From the NCBI GenBank assembly GCA_017883615.1, contig JADGNF010000008.1, positions 1-41,890 of the forward strand: 41,890 nt of DNA, written 5' to 3'. The translations under genes and the position numbers were made by a program. This DNA comes from Candidatus Bathyarchaeota archaeon. Its GTDB lineage: Archaea > Thermoproteota > Bathyarchaeia > Bathyarchaeales > Bathycorpusculaceae. Each line of letters begins with the position of its first letter. Positions within the stretch are counted from its first letter, which is position 1. Below the pieces are notes generated by a model. The model was given only the letters and a program-made list of their open reading frames with translations. It did not search any database and was not told the origin of the DNA. Shown here piece after piece: positions 31,077 through 39,554 of the stretch.

Positions 31077-32173
31077 TAACAAAAGACAAAATTGCGGAAG
31101 TTATCCATGGATATGACCCAGAGAAAGTCTGCATAGGCGTCTTGGGCAGTCACTCTGCATTGGAAATCGCAGCTGGAGCCAAAGAGGAAGGCTTCAAAAC
31201 CGTGGTCGTATGCCAAAACGGTCGAGAAAAAACCTATGCCCGATACTACAGAAATCTCTTTGACCATTTCATTTTTGTGGACAAATTCTCAGAAATCACC
31301 GACCCCGAAAACGTTAAGCAGCTAACGGATTTGAACACGGTGTTTGTTCCGAACCGCTCGTTTAGCGTTTACGCAGGCTATGAAGCCATAGAGCAAAAGT
31401 TCGCTGTTCCTCTAATGGGCAACAGGTCAATGCTTCGAACGGAAGAGCGCAATACGCCTCGCAATCAACTTTACCTGCTCCAGAAGGCTGGGATAAAAAC
31501 TCCCAAAACTTTCCAGTCTCCGGCAGAAATTGACCGTTTAGCGATAGTAAAAGTCCCTGAGAAAGAACGTGCCATCGAACGTGCCTTCTTCTATGTTTCC
31601 TCTCCTGAAGAATACGAGAGAACTTCCAAAGAACGTATAAAACAAGGCATAATTACCAAAGAAGCTCTCAAACAAGCTGTCATAGAAGAATATGTTCTTG
31701 GCGCAAAATTCAACGCCAACCTTTTCTGGTCGCCATTAAATGACGAAATCGACCTGCTAGGTTTTGACAGGCGCATCCAAACGGACCTCGACGGCGTATT
31801 GGATTTGCCTGCCCAAGAGCAGCTGGAGTTGAAGATTCCCACCCAGAACATCGAGATCGGGCATATGGGTGCCACAATGCGGGAAAGCCAAATTGAGAAA
31901 GTTTTTGAAGCCGCCGAGCGCTTCGTTCAAACGTGCAAAAAAGAGTACTCGCCAGGCATGATTGGCTTATTCGCGTTGCAAGGTGCGGTGACTAAGGATT
32001 TGGAGTTCTATGTTTTTGACGTGAGCCCTCGCGTTCCAGGCTGTCCTTGTGTGGAACCTACTTCGCCTTATATGAAGTACAAGTACGGCGTTGAAGTTGG
32101 TCCGGGTAAACGCGTCGCTATGGAAATTAAACGTGCCCTCAGAAAACATAGGCTCGCAGAAGTGGTCACATGA
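31073..32173 (+). CDS. PurP-like protein, divergent paralogue
   Basis: This ATP-grasp protein of 366 residues is related to formate-dependent AICAR formyltransferase-type PurP. It keeps the GVLGSHSALEIAAGAKEEGF opening and the central FNANLFWSPLNDEIDLLGFDRR region. It has lost the canonical end motifs: where the next gene has RIVAGTNVGIGTSPYAYL and MGRRIAMEI, this one has RVPGCPCVEPTSPYMKY and GPGKRVAMEI. It may have another role in the pathway, for example in a step otherwise done by PurO or PurH, but this is inference. The start ATG 31073 overlaps the purC stop (ATGA); an alternative start at 31055 is less likely. Confidence 0.82.
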   Translation: MITKDKIAEVIHGYDPEKVCIGVLGSHSALEIAAGAKEEGFKTVVVCQNGREKTYARYYRNLFDHFIFVDKFSEITDPENVKQLTDLNTVFVPNRSFSVYAGYEAIEQKFAVPLMGNRSMLRTEERNTPRNQLYLLQKAGIKTPKTFQSPAEIDRLAIVKVPEKERAIERAFFYVSSPEEYERTSKERIKQGIITKEALKQAVIEEYVLGAKFNANLFWSPLNDEIDLLGFDRRIQTDLDGVLDLPAQEQLELKIPTQNIEIGHMGATMRESQIEKVFEAAERFVQTCKKEYSPGMIGLFALQGAVTKDLEFYVFDVSPRVPGCPCVEPTSPYMKYKYGVEVGPGKRVAMEIKRALRKHRLAEVVT

Positions 32174-33255
32174 TAACCGCTGAGGATATGGCTAAAGTTC
32201 TCGAGAATTACGACCTCAAGAAGATTGCGATTGGTACGCTTGGTTCGCACAGTTCGCTTAACATTTTCAAGGGCGCAAAAGAGGAAGGCTTTCGCACTGT
32301 TTGTGTCTGCAAAGAAAAAGACGCCATCATGTACCAGAAATTCCCACTTGCGGACGAGCTCATCATTGTTAAGGACTTCACCGAACTGTTGGGAGAGGAG
32401 TTGCAGGAGAAGCTGCGGCGTTTGAACGTGGTTCTGATTCCGCACGGCTCCTTTACAGCTTATCTGAGCACGGATCAACTTCAGAACAAGCTCAACGTGC
32501 CTATGTTCGGCAACCGCGAACTCCTCCACTGGGAAGCAGACCGTAAACAACAGGAAGAATGGCTTCACAAAGCAGGACTCCGACTACCCGCCACATTCAA
32601 GTCGCCAGACGAAATCGACCGCTTAACAATCGTCAAATTGCCAGGTGCGAAAGGCGGAAAAGGCTACTTCTTGTGCAATTCGCCCTCGGCTTTCTACCGC
32701 AAGTTCACCGAGATGGTTGCTCGACGATTGCTCACCGAAGAAGATATCGACAAGGTGCATCTGCAGGAGTACGCGCTAGGTGTAAACGTTTATCCCAGCT
32801 ACTTTAGCAGCATCATCAAAAACGACGTAGAATTGCTCGCGATGGACAGACGCTACGAATCCGCTGTTGATTCGATTGGAAAAATTCCCGCGAGCCAACA
32901 ACTCGAAATTGATGTGAATCCAACTTACACTGTTGTGGGTAACTTTCCTATCGTACTGCGCGAGTCCTTGCTGCCTGAGATTATGCGGATGGGAGACAAT
33001 GTACACAAGAAAGCTCGGGAACTTGCGCCGCCAGGCATCATTGGGCCTTTCTGTCTTGAAACCGTTATCACTGACGACCTCAAAATCTTCACGTTTGAAA
33101 TCTCCGCTCGGATAGTTGCTGGAACAAATGTTGGCATCGGCACTTCACCCTACGCGTACTTGCGCTATGGGGAGAACGTGTACATGGGCAGACGAATAGC
33201 TATGGAAATTAAAGAAGCCATCAAGGTAAACAGGTTAAACGAAATCGCTGTCTAA
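32170..33255 (+). CDS. purP: 5-formaminoimidazole-4-carboxamide ribonucleotide synthetase (formate-dependent)
   Basis: PurP makes FAICAR from AICAR, formate and ATP, replacing the folate-dependent PurH step in many archaea. At 361 residues it has full family length. Motifs include GTLGSHSSLNIFKGAKEEGF, GNRELLHWEADR, the ATP-grasp VKLPGAKGGKGYF, the RRYESAVDSIGKIP segment, ARIVAGTNVG and YLRYGENVYMGRRIAMEI. It starts at the ATGA overlap with the previous PurP-like gene and ends 4 bp before the convergent kinase gene. No cyclohydrolase (purO or purH) gene is present in the window. Confidence 0.93.
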   Translation: MITAEDMAKVLENYDLKKIAIGTLGSHSSLNIFKGAKEEGFRTVCVCKEKDAIMYQKFPLADELIIVKDFTELLGEELQEKLRRLNVVLIPHGSFTAYLSTDQLQNKLNVPMFGNRELLHWEADRKQQEEWLHKAGLRLPATFKSPDEIDRLTIVKLPGAKGGKGYFLCNSPSAFYRKFTEMVARRLLTEEDIDKVHLQEYALGVNVYPSYFSSIIKNDVELLAMDRRYESAVDSIGKIPASQQLEIDVNPTYTVVGNFPIVLRESLLPEIMRMGDNVHKKARELAPPGIIGPFCLETVITDDLKIFTFEISARIVAGTNVGIGTSPYAYLRYGENVYMGRRIAMEIKEAIKVNRLNEIAV

Positions 33256-33259
33256 TCGA

Positions 33260-34030
33260 TCAGCTTAGGCAAGACTTTAGGACTTCATCCAATGTTTCGA
33301 TGGATCGATGTCGTTTGTAGATATGCAGAGCTTCTATAATTTTTTGGTTATCTTTAACTCCCAGAGTTTCGGTGATTGTTCTTGCCACTTCGCCTGAACT
33401 GTTGAACAGGAAATGACATATTGCGGGTAGGTTGGCGGTTTTACGTTTGTCGCTTGCTGTTTCGAAATCTACAATCCATGGCTTTAGTTGCCGGTCGATG
33501 ATTATGTGTTTGGGGGCTTTGCTGAGTTCGCCGTGGTCTAAACTGATTTCGTCCAGGCGATAGCAGCTTTGCAAGACGTCGCGCAAAACCCGTTTAACAA
33601 TTGCTACATCTTTGTTGGTTTTGAGCCAAGCTGGCAGTAAATCGCCGTCGATAAGTTGCATGAGTAGAAAGTTTTGGCTAACGGAGATAAACTTCGGAGT
33701 CGCATTTGTGGCGTTGGCTTTCTTGAGCATTTCTGCTTCATGCAGCAGATCTATTCGGTCAGCGTCAAGTCTGCGGATTTTCACTGCAACTTTTTCCTCG
33801 TTTAGATGGGCGATTACCACTATGCCCACGAAGCCTTTGCCGAGCACGGGAACTTGGACGCCGTAAACGTTGGCTTTCCCTGAAAACTCTATTGATGTAA
33901 CGCCGTGTTTCTTCAGCTCTTCGATGCGGCTTTGGGCTTCGATATCGTTGGGTTTGGGAAAACATAGAAGGGAAGCGTATGGTTCCTGCCTAAGTTGGTC
34001 AACGGGTATGGTGCCTGCGTATTTTGGCAT
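33260..34030 (-). CDS. Archaeal RIO/COG2112-like predicted Ser/Thr protein kinase
   Basis: This 256-residue protein has a minimal kinase fold. The glycine-rich loop VLGKGFVGIVV is at residues 62-72. VAVKIRR places the ATP-binding lysine at K84, and the C-helix glutamate candidates are E98 and E100. The catalytic loop appears as DHGELSKAPKHIII and the metal-binding DFG as DFE (in WIVDFETAS). The first 50 residues are an N-terminal extension of unknown role. I recognise this as the COG2112 type of archaeal kinase; substrates are not known to me. It is divergent from the EF-2 gene and convergent with purP. Confidence 0.85.
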   Translation of the reverse strand: MPKYAGTIPVDQLRQEPYASLLCFPKPNDIEAQSRIEELKKHGVTSIEFSGKANVYGVQVPVLGKGFVGIVVIAHLNEEKVAVKIRRLDADRIDLLHEAEMLKKANATNATPKFISVSQNFLLMQLIDGDLLPAWLKTNKDVAIVKRVLRDVLQSCYRLDEISLDHGELSKAPKHIIIDRQLKPWIVDFETASDKRKTANLPAICHFLFNSSGEVARTITETLGVKDNQKIIEALHIYKRHRSIETLDEVLKSCLS

Positions 34031-34098
34031 GAGTCTTCGCTGGAGAGATGGGTCTGAGGGAAAAAAGCTTTTTCGCTCAAGGTGCCCGTTTATTGTTG

Positions 34099-34113
34099 GA
34101 TTATAAATTTAAT
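34099..34113. promoter_or_regulatory. TATA region between kinase and EF-2 family genes
   Basis: The sequence GATTATAAATTTAAT can act as a TATA box for the EF-2 family gene (start codon at 34154, leader about 25 nt). Its complement, ATTTATAATC, could equally serve the divergent kinase gene with a leader of about 45 nt. Confidence 0.5.
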
Positions 34114-34153
34114 AGGGATGGCGAGTTACTGGAATTCTGTTTGTGTGTCAACG

Positions 34154-36292
34154 ATGGCAAGGTTCAAGCAAATCGCTCAAATCCAGCAGCTCATGAGTAG
34201 CAAAGAGCAGATTCGTAACTTTGGGATAATCGCTCACATTGACCATGGCAAAACTACGCTGGCTGATTCTTTGCTGGCGGGTGCGGGTTTGCTTTCGACG
34301 CAGATGGCTGGCTCTGCTAGGGTGCTGGATTATTTGGCGGAGGAGCAGAAGCGGAAAATCACGATAAAAACTGCTAACATAAGTTTGCTCTATAAAACTG
34401 GCGACGATAGATACCTCATTAATTTGGTCGATACTCCGGGGCATGTGGATTTCACGGGCAAAGTTACCCGAGCGCTTCGAGCCATCGACGGGGCAGTAGT
34501 TTTAGTGGATGCCGTGGAGGAGATTATGGCTCAGACTGAAATCGTTACGCGTCAAGCTCTGGAACAGCGGGTTAAGCCGGTGCTTTTCATAAACAAAGTG
34601 GACCGGTTGATTACGGAGTTGCATTTAAGTGCTGAAGAAGTCGAAAAGAAGCTGAACCGCATAATGAGCAGCTTTAACGATTTGGTTGAGCTTTATGGGG
34701 AAGAGCAATTCAAGGACGAGTGGAAGGTTGATGCGGCAAAAGGCAATGTCGCGTTTGGTTCTGCGTTGCATGGTTGGGGGTTTACGTTGGATTTGGCGAA
34801 ACGCAAGGGAATGAAGTTTTCCGACGTGATTGCTGCTTACCTTAAAGCGGATTACTCGGGTTTGCAGAAGATTTTGCCTGTTTACGCTGCGGTTTTTGAG
34901 ATGGCTATCTGCAACCTGCCAAATCCCAAGCAGGCGCAGGCGTACAGGGTGGATCGAGTTTGGAGTGGGCTACGTTATTCGAAAGTGGGCAAGGCCATTG
35001 CGGAATGCAGCGACGAAGAGTTAACGGTTATCTGCGTGACTAATGTTCAGCCAGCTCCCGAAAGTGGAAGTGTAATCACAGGAAGAATCTTTTCGGGCAT
35101 CGTAAAGAAGGGTGATAAGCTTTATTGTGTTAATGCCCTGCGAGAAACGGTTGTGGAGAAAGCTTACGTTTACATGGGTTCTTTCAAAGAGGAGGTAAAT
35201 CAGGTTTCTGCAGGTAACATCGCGGTTTTGGAAGTTGCCGAGACATTAACTGCTGGCGAAACCCTTGTGGATGTCGAACATAAAGCGGGAATGGTTCCGT
35301 TTGAAAGCATAAACTACGTTTCCGAACCAGTTATGATTGTAACCATCGAACCTAACGATCCCAAAGACATCTTCGCCTTGTTGAAAGCTCTTCATAAGCT
35401 CATAACGGAAGATCCAAACCTCGCGTTTTCTGTTGACAAGGAAACAGGCGAATACTTGCTGAGCGCTATGGGCGAACTTCACTTGGACGTTGCTTTGAAC
35501 CAGCTGAAAACTGTAAGCGGCGGCATAAAGATTACAGTTTCTCCGCCGAGGGTTGTTTATCGGGAAAGCGTCACTAAGAAAGGTGTGGTTGCCGCAGCGA
35601 CGAGCCCTAACAAGATGAACAGATTCACGGTGCAAATAGAACCAGAAGAGGAGCAGACAAACCAGTTATGCATGGATGAAACAGCCAGTGTGGTTTCTGT
35701 AGATGAACAGCGCAATGTACTTGTGGATTGCAACGGGAAAACCGAGCAGATCAGCGAAGATGTACTGGAGCCAGTTATCGGAGGGTTCGAGTTTGCATGC
35801 AAAGCGGGTCCACTTTGCGGCGAACCCATGCGACACGTGAAAGTGAACTTACTGGACCTACAAGTTAGCGAGGTGGCAGACCAGAGAAGTTCCACCGAAG
35901 TTATGCATAGCGTTGGCAAAGCCATCTTCGGCTCTTTCTTAACCGCAAAACCGGTGCTGCTTGAACCCGTCTACAAAACCGTCGTTACTGTTTCAACGGA
36001 TTTGGCAGGCGAATGCTCCCGAATCATCGAGACCAGACGTGGAAAGATATGCGCCTTCCAACAAAAAGGACTATTGTCAGTCATCACCGCGTACATTCCA
36101 GTCTCAGAAACGTTAGGGTTATCTAAGCAGATGCGTTCGGCCACTTCAGGTAGGGCTTTTTGGCAGAACATTCTTGATCATTGGGAACAGGTTCCTGAGA
36201 AACTTGCGGCAAAAATCATTTTGGAAGTTCGGAAGCGAAAAGGCTTGGCGGCGGAAGTTCCCTCTGCAGGTAGGTTTTTGGAGGAAGGCTAA
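34154..36292 (+). CDS. EF-2 family translational GTPase lacking the diphthamide histidine
   Basis: This 712-residue protein has five-domain EF-G/EF-2 architecture. GTPase motifs are AHIDHGKT (27-34), switch I KITIKTAN (normally RGITI), DTPGH (93-97), NKVD and the SALHGWGF loop. Domain IV carries the EF-2 signature region, but the residue modified to diphthamide in EF-2 (the second His of a sequence like HADAIHRGGGQ) is Gln 577 here: EVADQRSSTEV. The neighbouring glycines are lost too, so this looks like an EF-2 paralogue or a lineage without diphthamide. The frame extends back to GTG 34082, but similarity to EF-2 begins near ATG 34154. The last base of its stop codon overlaps the glycosylase start. 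Confidence 0.88.
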   Translation: MARFKQIAQIQQLMSSKEQIRNFGIIAHIDHGKTTLADSLLAGAGLLSTQMAGSARVLDYLAEEQKRKITIKTANISLLYKTGDDRYLINLVDTPGHVDFTGKVTRALRAIDGAVVLVDAVEEIMAQTEIVTRQALEQRVKPVLFINKVDRLITELHLSAEEVEKKLNRIMSSFNDLVELYGEEQFKDEWKVDAAKGNVAFGSALHGWGFTLDLAKRKGMKFSDVIAAYLKADYSGLQKILPVYAAVFEMAICNLPNPKQAQAYRVDRVWSGLRYSKVGKAIAECSDEELTVICVTNVQPAPESGSVITGRIFSGIVKKGDKLYCVNALRETVVEKAYVYMGSFKEEVNQVSAGNIAVLEVAETLTAGETLVDVEHKAGMVPFESINYVSEPVMIVTIEPNDPKDIFALLKALHKLITEDPNLAFSVDKETGEYLLSAMGELHLDVALNQLKTVSGGIKITVSPPRVVYRESVTKKGVVAAATSPNKMNRFTVQIEPEEEQTNQLCMDETASVVSVDEQRNVLVDCNGKTEQISEDVLEPVIGGFEFACKAGPLCGEPMRHVKVNLLDLQVSEVADQRSSTEVMHSVGKAIFGSFLTAKPVLLEPVYKTVVTVSTDLAGECSRIIETRRGKICAFQQKGLLSVITAYIPVSETLGLSKQMRSATSGRAFWQNILDHWEQVPEKLAAKIILEVRKRKGLAAEVPSAGRFLEEG

Positions 36293-37155
36293 TGGGTTTT
36301 TGTGATGTCCCGTTTTGGTTGGATGTTACGTTGTGTTGTGGGCAGGTTTTCCGTTGGGAAAGGCAAGGAGAATGGTGGTACGGGGTTGCTCGAGACAAAG
36401 TGTTAAAGGTTCGGCAAATCGGGGGGAGATTTGAGTACGCTAACGTGGACGCTAAGTTTGTTGAGTACTATTTCAGTTTGGATGTGGATCTGCAGGGAAT
36501 CGTTGATAGCTTTAATCGGGACGCACATATTGGCAAGGCAGTTAAGGAGTATTGGGGTTTGCGGCTTATCAGGCAGGATCCTTGGGAATGTTTGATCTCT
36601 TATATTTGTGCCACATACAAGAGCATTCCTGCAATCAGGCTCATGTTAAATAAAATGGCAAAGAAATTCGGCGAGAAAACGGTCTTAGACGGCTTGGAAT
36701 TTTACACGTTCCCCGAGTGTAAGAAACTTGCAGAGGCATCTGAGAGGGATTTGTTGGATTGCGGATTGGGTTACCGCACTAAATACGTCCTTGAAACCTC
36801 CAGAAGAATTTGGCAAAGCAACTTTGACCTTGAAAGCATAAAGAAACAACCTTACTCGGAAGCGAAGAAAGCGTTGATGGATTTTCCGGGTGTGGGCGCA
36901 AAGGTAGCTGATTGCGTGTTGCTTTTCTCGCTGGGTAAAACTGAGGCTTTTCCAGTCGACATTTGGGTGAAGAGGGTTATCCTGAACCATTACAGCGATA
37001 AACTTGAGCCTGAACTTGCAAAGAAGCTTTCTGCTCGCGATTCGCTTAGCAGCGGAGATTACGAACGGCTGAACTCGTTTGGCAGAAACTACTTCGGCTT
37101 GCACGCGGGCTACGCTCAAGAATATCTTTATCATTACGAGCGAATGACGCTTTGA
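36292..37155 (+). CDS. ogg: 8-oxoguanine DNA glycosylase/AP lyase (OGG1 type)
   Basis: This 287-residue helix-hairpin-helix GPD glycosylase removes oxidised guanine from DNA. The N-terminal CGQVFRW and the substrate-pocket region match OGG1. The HhH motif FPGVGAKVADCVLLFSLGKTEAFPVDIWVKR contains the catalytic lysine (AKVADC) and the catalytic aspartate (PVD), both conserved. The sequence IRQDPWECLISYICATYKSI matches the OGG1 core. It shares one base with the stop of the EF-2 family gene (TAATG), so it is likely translated from the same message. Its C-terminus is followed by the second repeat array. Confidence 0.93.
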   Translation: MGFCDVPFWLDVTLCCGQVFRWERQGEWWYGVARDKVLKVRQIGGRFEYANVDAKFVEYYFSLDVDLQGIVDSFNRDAHIGKAVKEYWGLRLIRQDPWECLISYICATYKSIPAIRLMLNKMAKKFGEKTVLDGLEFYTFPECKKLAEASERDLLDCGLGYRTKYVLETSRRIWQSNFDLESIKKQPYSEAKKALMDFPGVGAKVADCVLLFSLGKTEAFPVDIWVKRVILNHYSDKLEPELAKKLSARDSLSSGDYERLNSFGRNYFGLHAGYAQEYLYHYERMTL

Positions 37156-37177
37156 CTGAGCGTATTTCAGGGTTTTG

Positions 37178-37607
37178 CTCTCTTCTGTTGCGATTTTTCT
37201 TCTATCCCCCCTTATTTAAAGGCGCCAAACGTCTCCTAGCCGCCGGCAGATAAGCTACGTTTCAGGCCCACCTATCCCTCCTCTTGCTCCACGGCGAGCT
37301 ACCCCCCTCTATTTATGGTCACAAACAAAGAAAGAAACTGGTCAACAAGCTCACCGAGGCCTGTTGCGTGCGAAGCCTACCCCCTTCCTTATTTAAAGGC
37401 TGAAAATATTCTTTCCGGAATCGTTGGCAGATAAGCTACGTTTTAGACCTACCCCTTTCGACCTCTATGGTTTTTTCAACATGCTATTGGGCTGAAAATC
37501 CGCCAATAGCGACCCCTACCCCTACCTTTTTGAATAACGAAAACCCGCCCTTCCATCCGACCCCCCTCCCCCTCTACCGCATACATTGAATATTAGGCAC
37601 CAAACAT
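37178..37607 (-). repeat. Mosaic repeat array, locus B (modules X-Y-Z-W-Z'-V, inverted)
   Basis: Read on the minus strand this region has the same modules and order as locus A: X (37555-37607), Y (perfect 8-bp hairpin GCTATTGG, 37483-37490, with CCAATAGC, 37503-37510), Z (37374-37444, with TTCCGGAAAGA and CCTTTAAATAAGG), W (about 37290-37373), then a second Z-like unit Z' (37206-37266) and V (37178-37205). Modules are separated by C-rich stretches, the complement of GGGGTAGGTC. Identity to locus A is high in module cores and low between them. The region 37156-37767 holds no gene. Confidence 0.75.
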
Positions 37608-37767
37608 GGGGCCTGCTGTCTTCAACTCTTTCAGTTCAGAATGTGTTGCTCTCGGCCTCTACCATCCTTTACATAAATTAAGACACAGTCAATCAAGACT
37701 CGTTTTCCGAATCAAAACAGAACAATTATAGAAGGCTTACCCAAAGAAGGTCATTTTAAGGGAACCG

Positions 37768-38112
37768 TTATGATGCGGAAACCGTTATTGGGGCATAATC
37801 ATCGTTTGTGGTTTGTGAATCTACCACTTCACCGTTCTTGAATATTGTTATGGTGAGGTATCCTGTATCGTTTAGTTTTTGAAGACATGCGGACGCTGAG
37901 GTGGTGTGAATCGTGAAGTTAGCTGAGCCAGTGCCGCTTCTTGGAAGACCGCCGATTGTTCCTGACCACTGGGTGTTTGAGTCTACGGAAACCGTGAAGG
38001 TGGTTGCGGATGAACCTGAGAAAACTGCAAAGCTTTTACCCCAGTAAATAGCCGAGCCTAAAACTGCGGCAGAGAGAAAAACAATTGTTAGGGCAATGTA
38101 GATTGTCCTCAA
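37768..38112 (-). CDS. Small secreted or membrane-anchored protein of unknown function
   Basis: This 114-residue protein has an N-terminal hydrophobic signal or anchor (residues ~5-25, after MRT) followed by a beta-rich exterior domain with Ser/Thr-rich strands (FTVSVDSNTQWSGTIGGLPR). It has one Cys in the mature part. The layout resembles small Ig-like domains exposed on archaeal cell surfaces, but I do not recognise a family. It lies 128 bp downstream of the frameshifted winged-helix gene on the same strand and could belong to the same transcript. Confidence 0.6.
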   Translation of the reverse strand: MRTIYIALTIVFLSAAVLGSAIYWGKSFAVFSGSSATTFTVSVDSNTQWSGTIGGLPRSGTGSANFTIHTTSASACLQKLNDTGYLTITIFKNGEVVDSQTTNDDYAPITVSAS

Positions 38113-38240
38113 ACTTATCCCTCATACGGGTTTGGATGTTAGCCACATTTAAGACTTGCCAATAAGGCGTCCAGTTGCAGAAAGTGTTCAACAAACAAGC
38201 ATTAAACCCAAAAACCTTTACGAGATCGGGAGTCTATTTC

Positions 38241-38682
38241 CTATTCAGGTCGCCTTTTTCTAAATGTTGTCGAAAGCGTCCCTTCTATTAAGAAGAGACC
38301 TGCCGAAATGGCAGTCACCGCGATGAGTAAAATGAAGTCATATTGCAGCGGTTCGTTCTCAACCACCCTAGTAGCAGCGATAACAGCTTCTACACTTAAA
38401 ATGCCCACAAAAAAGAAAGCGTAAAACATCAGCCTCGGGAACAATCTGTTGCCTACCCAGAAGTGTCCCTTTACCCTGACGCATCTTTACAGTGTATTCG
38501 CCAAAAGAGTCTTTCTCGATTAAGCCACTTTCTTCCAGTTTCTGTAGGTTCCTATAGGCAACGCTTGGGCTGCTCAGATTCGCTAGACGGGTGATTTCTC
38601 TGGGTCCCAGCGGTTTATCTTCATTGACCAAAGCAACGTAAATTCTTAGGGCTGTGCCCTCTAATTCTTGGTCGATAGTCAC
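38241..38682 (-). pseudogene. Frameshifted winged-helix/two-span membrane protein (paralogue of the gene at 23827)
   Basis: Two overlapping frames together encode one homologue of the protein at 23827-24282. The first frame (from GTG 38682) has the winged helix: LGPREITRLANLSSPSVAYRN, then LQKLEESGLIEKDSFGEYTV. The second resumes with VKGHFWVGNRLFPRLMFYAFF and two membrane spans ending in LFLIEGTL. A one-base indel near 38480, just after GEYTVKMR, separates them. This may be true decay, a programmed shift or an assembly error. The GTG start overlaps the TAG of the upstream secreted-protein gene by one base, so the genes were translationally coupled. Confidence 0.75.
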
Positions 38683-39389
38683 TACGGTTGCCTCGTGCCG
38701 ATGGAAACGTCCAGTCCGTTGTAGAATACCAGCATTTGGTCCTCATTTAGCATGTTGTTGTATAAGTAGGCGTCTTCGAAAGTCTGAAGTTTCACCTGCT
38801 TAAGGTCGTAGCCTGCATATTGGGCTTTCTCGCCACTCCAAGCTTGCCCGTCAACGCGGGCGAACGTGTAGATGGAGTTGTTCAAAGAACTGTAGCTTAT
38901 GTCGTGAACGCCGATAACTCCCGACAGAAAAATGAGTCTTGAAGTGTTGGCACCCCAAATGTTTCCCCAACCTGGATAATACTGGACGCTTCGGTAGTCA
39001 TTCACGATTGCATTGCCTGCCTCCACGCTTTCGCCTTCGCCGACTGAAATCTGGGGGCCAACAATGAGCTCAAAGCTTGTGATGTATGCCTCATCATAAG
39101 AGTGATTAGTAATATTTAGCACAATTAGATATGAGACCACGTTTACGTCAAACCCCAAGCGTTCACCGTTGACGTCTACAACCTCGTTTGAGAGGCTATT
39201 GTTGCGCCATAACCCGGAAATGTTTGCGTCAAGGTTTGGGCGCCCGAAGTGAGCGTAAACTACATCCACACCTAAATCCACCTTTCTTGTGACGGGCAAC
39301 TCGGAAACCAGAAGTGGGTAAGCCAATGCTGAGCCAAGAACTAAGGCGATTAAGCATCCTGCAACTATTATTATGGGACTTCGTTTCAT
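38682..39389 (-). CDS. Membrane-anchored exterior protein of unknown function
   Basis: This 235-residue protein begins with a basic N-terminus and a hydrophobic anchor (residues ~5-24, MKRSPIIIVAGCLIALVLG), followed by a soluble, beta-rich domain outside the cell with several N-linked glycosylation-type NxS/T sites (for example NISG, NNSL, NITN). I find no known catalytic motif. Its stop overlaps the start of the winged-helix membrane gene by one base, so the pair forms a coupled surface-sensor plus HTH layout; a sensing role is inference. It is divergent from the L14e gene. Confidence 0.65.
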   Translation of the reverse strand: MKRSPIIIVAGCLIALVLGSALAYPLLVSELPVTRKVDLGVDVVYAHFGRPNLDANISGLWRNNSLSNEVVDVNGERLGFDVNVVSYLIVLNITNHSYDEAYITSFELIVGPQISVGEGESVEAGNAIVNDYRSVQYYPGWGNIWGANTSRLIFLSGVIGVHDISYSSLNNSIYTFARVDGQAWSGEKAQYAGYDLKQVKLQTFEDAYLYNNMLNEDQMLVFYNGLDVSIGTRQP

Positions 39390-39496
39390 GCGATTGCACC
39401 TTAAACCTAAACGGTCTCGCCCTCATTTAATTGTCCCTGAGGAACAGAACCGTTCCAGAGAGGAACAGGCAAACCGAGCCAGAAGCGGGATGTTAT

Positions 39497-39508
39497 GCTT
39501 AAATATTG
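39497..39508 (+). promoter_or_regulatory. Promoter of the L14e-Cbf5 genes
   Basis: GCTTAAATATTG around 39497-39508 is a TATA-like element. A start about 25 bases downstream leaves a leader of roughly 25 nt with AAGGAG before the ATG at 39555. Confidence 0.5.
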
Positions 39509-39554
39509 CTTGGGATTCTGTATTCTACAGGTTTATAAGGAGATTGAAAAAGGG

